A DNA stretch of 6,442 bases from Planctomycetia bacterium (GTDB taxonomy: Bacteria; Planctomycetota; UBA11346), in assembly GCA_005801395.1 (NCBI GenBank), contig SYDV01000483.1, positions 1-6,442 on the forward strand, given 5' to 3'. A program made the translations under genes and the position numbers. Shown here one piece after another: positions 1 through 6,442 of this stretch. The notes beneath the pieces were generated by a model, which was given only the letters and a program-made list of their open reading frames with translations, had not been told where the DNA came from and made no database searches. Numbering within the stretch: the stretch's first letter is position 1; each line of letters begins with the position of its first letter.

Positions 1-301
1 CTAAATGAGTGTCTTGATGTATAATAACAAACGGTTTTTCTTGCGGAGGCGCTGCACCATGGACACGAGCATGATAAGCCGCTTGAATACCTTGGCGTAA
101 ATCGCACAACACATTCGCTGAAGCACCAAGCTGATGTTTGGGTTCCTGAATCGTCACCCCATCCACCTTAACTAATCCACCCTTAATCGCTAAACGAGCC
201 TGATGACGGCTGAGTCCGGGAATAGCCACCGACAATGCCGCAAATAAGTGCTCATCTGCAGCCGCAAGGGTGAGACGATGAAGAGAGTAAATTTCTGACA
301 T
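1..301 (-). CDS. RluA-family pseudouridine synthase, N-terminal part (cut by window edge)
   Basis: Partial gene; only the first 100 codons are present, starting with ATG at 301 and running off the left edge with no stop. Residues about 18-70 read as an S4 RNA-binding domain (GLSRHQARLAIKGG, then VKVDG), the fold that docks these enzymes on structured RNA. Residues about 88-100 (EKPFVIIHQDTHL) match the strand that opens the RluA-type catalytic domain, usually followed by VVNKPAG. The catalytic Asp motif lies outside the window. Family members convert uridine to pseudouridine in rRNA or tRNA in the cytoplasm; which site this one modifies cannot be told, so no symbol is given. The start is the only plausible one before the S4 domain, but its Shine-Dalgarno is poor (GAGG 12 bases upstream). 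It lies 93 bases downstream of pilM on the same strand, so it may be the last gene of that operon. Another S4 protein is possible but less likely given the IIHQDTHL segment. Confidence 0.82.
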   Translation of the reverse strand, partial: MSEIYSLHRLTLAAADEHLFAALSVAIPGLSRHQARLAIKGGLVKVDGVTIQEPKHQLGASANVLCDLRQGIQAAYHARVHGAAPPQEKPFVIIHQDTHL

Positions 302-394
302 GATCTGGGGCAGCCTCGCGCAGAAACCCCCTCAGTCCAGGGATTGCGCGCGTACCGCCATTGCTCACGACGCTCACGACAAAAAACGCTCTAA
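302..394 (-). other. Gap between pilM and the pseudouridine synthase gene
   Basis: 93 bases. A T6 run (minus strand, 381-386) follows the pilM stop closely, but no stable GC stem precedes it, so I do not call a terminator. The gap holds a perfect 9-base tandem duplication and an imperfect stem next to the downstream start codon. Confidence 0.45.
363..380. repeat. Perfect 9-base tandem duplication
   Basis: GCTCACGAC occurs twice without a gap (363-371 and 372-380), 14 bases beyond the pilM stop codon. Probably a replication-slippage product. Confidence 0.7.
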
Positions 395-1963
395 TTAAAG
401 TCGCGGTAATTCAGGCAATCCATCGTTATTATTGCTATTATCGTCATCTTCAAAGCTTTCGACTTTTAGGATCTGCGATGGACGACTGGCCGAACTCGCG
501 CCGCGTTCATGTCGTTCACTAGGTGGCATTTCTTGGTCTTCATCCAAAACCACTAACAGCGCGCTACGTGTCGGATCATTCAGTATCGCATCAGTTGAAG
601 GCGAATCTTCGTCGTACTGAGCAGGATCTAAATCGAGCACTTTTCCTTGCGCCACCGGCATCGATGGCGGAGGGGTCATGAACGCCGGCGGAGGAGTCAG
701 CTGCGGCGGCATTGGCATAGGTAAAGGCGCTGGTGGTGGCTTCGGCGCTGAGGCCATCGGTAGCGGAGTTGGGTACGCAGGCGTTTGTGTTGGGGCAACC
801 GCTGGTGATCGATATCCACCGCTAGGTTCCGTCGATGCAGCTACTACAGGCGCTGCTGCTGGCGCACGTGGTGCTAAAGTGCCGTCGCGTACTTGGCGTG
901 GCTGCCAATTGAGACTATTCGCACCACCCAATCCTGTTTGTGGAAAATTGAGAACGTGTGCTGCTAAACCAAGTGCCACGGTTAATGACGGACCATTGGC
1001 ATCAAGGCCATGCATGTCGTAACGGCTGGGTACTAAATCAAGCCCAGCAAGCGGATCTAAAACGTGAACCGGGCGGCCTAAAATATTACCCAGAATTTCT
1101 GGTATTCCTGCTAATTGACTGGAGCCACCGGTGAGCACTAAATCACTAACCTGCACCTCAAATTGACCTTCGACATAATCAAAGCTCAGACGAATTTCAT
1201 TCGCCAAATCTTCAAAAGCAGGCATCGCTGCATCAATTAAGGCTTCCAAGGCTTCGCCCGGAGCCGATTTAATGCGCTCAACGTCTTCCGCTGGTTCATT
1301 AAAAGTACGGACGATTGCGTCAGTAATTTCATTCCCGGCTAAATACACTTCGCGAGTAAATAATAAACGCGTACCCTGTACAATAGCGATATTGCTCTTA
1401 CTGGCGCCAATATCAATTAAGGCCGTGGCGGTTTCTTCCTGATTTTGCTGCGGGCCAGGACCCAGCAATTCATAAGCATTCGACAGAGCAAATACGTCGA
1501 CATCAATAACTTCTGGTGTCAAACCAGCTGCTTTTAATTGAGTAATGTGGTCTTCAACAAATCCGCGACGCACAGCCACCAATAACACTTGCATGTTGGT
1601 GGCTTTCGATTCTTCGCGATCTGGTAATGTTTGACAGTCAATAATGACTTCTTCGCTGCCGAAAGGGATATATTTATCCGCTTCATAAGCGATATGGGCT
1701 TTCAGTTCATCAGCTGGTAAGCGCGGAGTTTCAACTTGGCGCACAATGACTGAGCGACCAGAAACGCTGCTAACGACACGCTTGGGTCGAACGCCGAGTT
1801 GATCTAATACTTTGCGAATGACTTCGACTGGCTCTTGAGAACCAATACGCGACTGCGCATAGCCCTGGAGGGTCAAACGATTACCACTCGGCGACAAGGC
1901 CACCGCTTTCACCGAATAGGATCCGATGTCTAAGCCAATAACGACTTTGCTTTTACCGAACAT
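395..1963 (-). CDS. pilM: PilM-type actin-like ATPase of type IV pilus/type II secretion, with long C-terminal tail
   Basis: 522 residues. The first 340 form a complete PilM/SHS2-actin-like ATPase. Phosphate-1 loop VIGLDIGSYS lies at 8-17, phosphate-2 loop LIDIGASKS at 182-190, and adenosine motif LVLTGGSSQLAG at 275-286; EADKYIPF near 94-101 is typical of the family. PilM is cytoplasmic, binds ATP and the short N-terminal tail of PilN, and links the motor to the inner-membrane PilN/PilO platform; in type II secretion the GspL cytoplasmic domain plays this part. Residues 358-437 are very rich in proline and alanine, and 438-522 are acidic and Ser/Asn-rich with no recognisable domain. Typical PilM is about 350-380 residues, so the tail is an addition. 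The chosen start is MFGK at 1963, with AGGGAG seven bases upstream; ATGs at 1969 and 2002 are also in frame but less well placed. No pilN/O/P/Q follows. It lies 103 bases after the DUF6263-like gene. Confidence 0.93.
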   Translation of the reverse strand: MFGKSKVVIGLDIGSYSVKAVALSPSGNRLTLQGYAQSRIGSQEPVEVIRKVLDQLGVRPKRVVSSVSGRSVIVRQVETPRLPADELKAHIAYEADKYIPFGSEEVIIDCQTLPDREESKATNMQVLLVAVRRGFVEDHITQLKAAGLTPEVIDVDVFALSNAYELLGPGPQQNQEETATALIDIGASKSNIAIVQGTRLLFTREVYLAGNEITDAIVRTFNEPAEDVERIKSAPGEALEALIDAAMPAFEDLANEIRLSFDYVEGQFEVQVSDLVLTGGSSQLAGIPEILGNILGRPVHVLDPLAGLDLVPSRYDMHGLDANGPSLTVALGLAAHVLNFPQTGLGGANSLNWQPRQVRDGTLAPRAPAAAPVVAASTEPSGGYRSPAVAPTQTPAYPTPLPMASAPKPPPAPLPMPMPPQLTPPPAFMTPPPSMPVAQGKVLDLDPAQYDEDSPSTDAILNDPTRSALLVVLDEDQEMPPSERHERGASSASRPSQILKVESFEDDDNSNNNDGLPELPRL

Positions 1964-2066
1964 GTGCATTCTCCCTAACTGGAGGCGGATAACCAGGTGC
2001 ATGCTAGTAGCCAGTACGCATGGCGCAAATGCCTGAACGACTGCTCGACCAGTAAGCGTGTGGGTA
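1964..2066 (-). other. Intergenic gap between the secreted-protein gene and pilM
   Basis: 103 bases on the leftward unit. Apart from the pilM Shine-Dalgarno, I see no strong hairpin followed by a T-run, so no intrinsic terminator is evident and read-through into pilM is plausible. A very weak promoter-like pair on the minus strand, TTGCGC then TAGCAT with a 16-base spacer, could give pilM its own start, but the match is poor. The GCATGC palindrome at 1999-2004 is too short to interpret. Confidence 0.4.
1971..1976 (-). promoter_or_regulatory. Shine-Dalgarno of pilM, decides the start codon
   Basis: AGGGAG on the minus strand. It is seven bases from the ATG at 1963 (MFGK), but only one base from the in-frame ATG at 1969 and well downstream of the ATG at 2002. 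The spacing favours 1963, which also gives the usual PilM N-terminus, with the first beta strand beginning a few residues in. Confidence 0.75.
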
Positions 2067-3017
2067 TCAGCGCAACGGGAGAGGCGTCAGCTCCCAAAAC
2101 ACGCTATGACGCTGGATTACTGGCTGAGTCAACGCCTGAAACACTAACTCAAAGGTCAATTTGCCGTTTCCAGGCCCAGGGACGCCATCTTTGATCGATC
2201 GCGAACCACTACCAGCGACATTGCTTACGGTTACAGCCACTGGCTTGGGATCAGGTAAAATACTTGCCTGCAAACGATCAGTGCCCTTGGGCAACGCATC
2301 GGTCCAGTTTAATTCCTGCCAACGACGCTCTAACGCTCCCTGTAAAGGTGGACCTAACGGCACGACGACCGGCTCGTTCGTGGGCAGGCTCAACAACTGC
2401 TGCCACATCCGCGTTAATGCTTCGTTGCTGAACGCCGCTTTCGCTGCGCCATCCAACGGCGGAGTTTCGACTGGGGACGCAGCTGGGACCATTTTATTAA
2501 TGCGCGCCACCACCGCATCGCCGCCCGTTACCGATGACACATTACCGGTGTTCGGATTTAACGTCACGATTAATTCCGCGCCCGCAAAAGCAATTAAATG
2601 ACCAAGCAACGGATCTTCATGGCCGTCTTGTTCAATTGGCAAACCACTATCGACCTGACGTCGTGATCCTGGGCCATCATGCGTGGCCTGCACTCGCACG
2701 ATCGTAATCGCTAATTGAGCCTGATTTTCGCTCACCACCGTTGGCGTTAAAGCGAATTTCCAAGTGAGCGTCGTTATGTAATTTAATTCATCGCCTGCGC
2801 TCAGAAAACTGGTCGTTTGCTTTAAGACATACGTATATAAAATGTGCTTATTTACCGTAAAATGGTAACCCGCACGGGTTGCTTCTGACGGTGCTGGTGG
2901 TGGATTAATAATCGCGGGAGTGGGCGCGGGAACATCCCCGCACATCGCCGCAGAAATAAAACCTGACATCCAGGCAGTCGCGATCAGTGCACATTTTTTA
3001 AAATACACACAAGGCAT
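2067..3017 (-). CDS. Exported protein of unknown function, DUF6263-like
   Basis: 316 residues; function unknown. The N-terminus looks like a Sec signal peptide: KK at 7-8, a hydrophobic stretch at about 9-25 (CALIATAWMSGFISAAM), then a switch to a polar, proline-rich linker (about 29-45). The cleavage site is ambiguous. SAAMC resembles a lipobox only loosely because Met sits before the Cys, so a periplasmic protein is as likely as a lipoprotein. The mature part is mostly predicted beta strand. The segment LIAFAGAELIVTLNPNTGNV followed by a Gly-rich turn (141-167) resembles the pattern I associate with DUF6263, a family of exported proteins without known activity; this is pattern memory, not a search. 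No catalytic motif is visible. Its ATG overlaps the ispA stop by one base (TAATG), implying translational coupling, and no strong Shine-Dalgarno precedes it. An ATG ten codons before the Cys (residue 17) is an alternative start but would remove the basic n-region. Confidence 0.8.
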   Translation of the reverse strand: MPCVYFKKCALIATAWMSGFISAAMCGDVPAPTPAIINPPPAPSEATRAGYHFTVNKHILYTYVLKQTTSFLSAGDELNYITTLTWKFALTPTVVSENQAQLAITIVRVQATHDGPGSRRQVDSGLPIEQDGHEDPLLGHLIAFAGAELIVTLNPNTGNVSSVTGGDAVVARINKMVPAASPVETPPLDGAAKAAFSNEALTRMWQQLLSLPTNEPVVVPLGPPLQGALERRWQELNWTDALPKGTDRLQASILPDPKPVAVTVSNVAGSGSRSIKDGVPGPGNGKLTFELVFQALTQPVIQRHSVFWELTPLPLR

Positions 3018-3019
3018 TA
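3015..3019 (-). other. TAATG stop/start overlap joining ispA to the next gene
   Basis: On the minus strand the ispA stop TAA (3019-3017) shares its last A with the ATG (3017-3015) of the exported-protein gene. Only weak purine-rich sequence (GCGAGAT) precedes the ATG, which fits re-initiation by ribosomes finishing ispA. Confidence 0.8.
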
Positions 3020-3952
3020 GTGATCTCGCTGAATAACAAATTGTCCGAGGGCCGCTAATTCATTTGCCGCACTACCAAAAGGTGCGAGCGCATCATGGGC
3101 CTGCGTTGCTAATCTGGCCGCCTCACGTCGCGCAGCTTCTAAACCATACACTGCAACATACGTCAACTTGCCTTGCGCGGCATCTTTGCCTGGAGTTTTT
3201 CCAAGGGTGGCGGCGCTCGCGGTGGCATCCAACACATCATCGGCAACTTGAAAGGCGAGACCGATCAGTTCACCGTAAGAAGCCAAGGCTGAGCAAGTTG
3301 TTGGAGAGGCATTCACCGCCAACGCTCCCATCTCACAACTCGCACGAATGAGTGCAGCGGTTTTCCCGCGATGGATGCGCTCCAAACGTGCACAAGTTGC
3401 AGCGGATTGGTCAATTGATTGCCCTTCGGCGTCCAAATCGTCTTGCTGACCACCAACCACTCCGCGACTACCCGCCGCACGCGCTAAGACCTGAACCGCT
3501 TGTGCACTGACGGCGGCCGCAGCTTCGAAAGCCAAGGTCTGCAAAGCATCACCCGCCAAAATGGCGGTCGCTTCATCATATGCTTTATGACAAGTTGGTC
3601 GGCCTCGACGTAAATCATCGTCATCCATGGCCGGCAAATCATCATGAATGAGCGTGTAGGTATGCAGCACTTCCACGGCAACGATGGCAGCATCAATGGC
3701 TGCGTCGATCGTAGATGGAGCCGCCTTTTCATTTGTCGCACCATGCGTTGCGGCGGCGCGCGCTGCCGCCAACACCAAAGCCGGACGCAAACGCTTACCA
3801 CCAGCAAATACGCTATACCGCATCGCCTGATGTAAGCGCGTTGGCGCTTCGTCTTCCCTCGGCAACCACCGTTGCAAAGCTGCATCTGCCCGCTGTACCG
3901 TGTGTGCGAGCAAACCCGTAGCGACATTCAATTGGCCAGAGGTGGCAGTCAT
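3017..3952 (-). CDS. ispA: Farnesyl diphosphate synthase (IspA-type polyprenyl synthetase)
   Basis: 311 residues, close to the 299 of E. coli IspA. It condenses dimethylallyl and geranyl diphosphate with isopentenyl diphosphate to make the C15 precursor for undecaprenyl phosphate, quinones and hopanoids, in the cytoplasm. Visible motifs are GGKRLRP (51-57), the first Asp-rich motif HDDLPAMDDDDLRRGRP (103-119, with the two-residue DDxxxxD insertion of bacterial enzymes), GGQQDDLDAEG (167-177), GKT (196-198), and the second Asp-rich motif FQVADDVLD (234-242), followed by TLGKTPGKD. Tyr99, five residues before the first motif, is the aromatic gate linked to C15 product length in bacterial FPP synthases, so farnesyl is favoured over geranylgeranyl, though not proven. 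The start at 3952 gives the expected N-terminus; its Shine-Dalgarno is weak (GGA 12 bases upstream, in a hairpin loop). First gene of the leftward unit, divergent from gyrB. All metal-binding aspartates are present. Confidence 0.94.
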   Translation of the reverse strand: MTATSGQLNVATGLLAHTVQRADAALQRWLPREDEAPTRLHQAMRYSVFAGGKRLRPALVLAAARAAATHGATNEKAAPSTIDAAIDAAIVAVEVLHTYTLIHDDLPAMDDDDLRRGRPTCHKAYDEATAILAGDALQTLAFEAAAAVSAQAVQVLARAAGSRGVVGGQQDDLDAEGQSIDQSAATCARLERIHRGKTAALIRASCEMGALAVNASPTTCSALASYGELIGLAFQVADDVLDATASAATLGKTPGKDAAQGKLTYVAVYGLEAARREAARLATQAHDALAPFGSAANELAALGQFVIQRDH

Positions 3953-3956
3953 AATG

Positions 3957-3974
3957 GAGCACGTTCCAGCGCTC
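3957..3974 (-). promoter_or_regulatory. Small hairpin just upstream of the ispA start
   Basis: In the ispA message GAGCGC pairs with GUGCUC (six pairs, one of them G-U) around a six-base loop UGGAAC. The stem ends four bases before the ATG, and the only Shine-Dalgarno-like purines (GGAA) sit in the loop. It could affect initiation, but a stem this short can occur by chance. Confidence 0.35.
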
Positions 3975-4051
3975 GATCAGCGCAGCAAGCCCCGGCCACG
4001 ACCAAGACCTGCCAACCCCCACACACCACTGTGTCGAGCGCCATCCCGTCA

Positions 4052-4078
4052 TTGCAGCCGTGGGTAAAAAAGTACACT
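4052..4078 (+). promoter_or_regulatory. Weak candidate sigma70-type promoter for gyrB
   Basis: TTGCAG (4052-4057) and TACACT (4073-4078) match the -35 and -10 consensus at three and four of six positions, with a short 15-base spacer. Transcription would begin near 4085, just before the leader hairpins. It is the best pair I see in the region, but the match is poor. Confidence 0.3.
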
Positions 4079-4086
4079 GCGTCTCT

Positions 4087-4123
4087 CCCGCAACATGGCG
4101 GGGAAAACGGCGGTAAAAACCGC
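4087..4123 (+). promoter_or_regulatory. Two consecutive hairpins in the gyrB 5' leader
   Basis: CCCGC (4087-4091) pairs with GCGGG (4098-4102) around a six-base loop, and GCGGT (4110-4114) pairs with ACCGC (4119-4123) around an AAAA loop. Neither is followed by a T-run, so they are not intrinsic terminators. They end ten bases before the Shine-Dalgarno. They may protect the 5' end or influence translation; no known riboswitch or protein-binding leader is recognised. Confidence 0.45.
4097..4120 (+). repeat. Tandem 12-base repeat in the gyrB leader
   Basis: Two adjacent units, GGCGGGGAAAAC (4097-4108) and GGCGGTAAAAAC (4109-4120), agree at ten of twelve positions. They lie 25 bases upstream of the gyrB ATG, within the 3' half of both leader hairpins or their loops. 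Confidence 0.7.
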
Positions 4124-4127
4124 ATGA

Positions 4128-6442
<2,315 letters not shown>

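Noticed and set aside
375..394. Possible intrinsic terminator after pilM
   Set aside because: There is a T6 run on the minus strand but no GC-rich stem immediately before it.
653..892. Proline-rich coding stretch considered as a DNA repeat array
   Set aside because: The codons and spacing vary and no fixed repeat unit is visible; it is low-complexity protein sequence, not a tandem DNA repeat or CRISPR.
678..1022. 114-codon Gly-rich open frame on the plus strand
   Set aside because: It is the antisense of the proline-rich PilM tail: Pro codons (CCN) read as Gly (GGN) on the other strand. No ribosome site and no family resemblance.
1999..2004. GCATGC palindrome upstream of pilM
   Set aside because: Six bases only, expected by chance, with no second copy nearby.
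2161..2601. 146-codon plus-strand frame inside the exported-protein gene
   Set aside because: Antisense to a gene with a signal peptide and operon context; composition looks like a shadow frame.
3484..3927. 147-codon minus-strand frame overlapping ispA
   Set aside because: It is ispA read in another frame; the real frame has all the prenyl synthase motifs.

Overview
The window reads as ordinary chromosomal housekeeping DNA from a Gram-negative-type bacterium. It holds two divergent transcription units separated by a 193-base intergenic region. There are no tRNA or rRNA genes, insertion sequences, CRISPR arrays or phage genes. The lineage cannot be fixed from here. GyrB carries a long insertion (about 150 residues beyond short GyrBs) late in its TOPRIM/tail half, and the pilM gene has no pilN/pilO/pilQ next to it. 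Together these make me lean towards the Planctomycetes-Verrucomicrobia-Lentisphaerae-Kiritimatiellae group, but that is recollection of family patterns, not a search.

Leftward unit (minus strand, read from about 3952 down to 1): an IspA-type farnesyl diphosphate synthase (3017-3952); a secreted protein of unknown function resembling DUF6263 (2067-3017), joined to ispA by a one-base TAATG stop/start overlap; pilM, the actin-like cytoplasmic ATPase of type IV pilus or type II secretion machines (395-1963), with an unusual 180-residue proline-rich then acidic tail; and the first 100 codons of an S4-domain RluA-type pseudouridine synthase, cut by the window edge. Gaps of 103 and 93 bases separate the last three genes. 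All four could share one transcript, but no clear promoter or terminator settles this.

Rightward unit (plus strand): gyrB starts at 4146 and runs off the right edge after 765 codons, shortly before its expected end. It has a good Shine-Dalgarno and a 5' leader with a near-perfect 12-base tandem repeat that makes two small hairpins.

The gene products serve separate jobs: DNA supercoiling, isoprenoid precursor synthesis, pilus or secretion assembly and RNA modification. They do not form an obvious single pathway. I found no convincing previously undescribed system. The points most worth a second look are the PilM tail with its PilN-like peptide, the gyrB leader, and the coupling of a secreted unknown protein to ispA.
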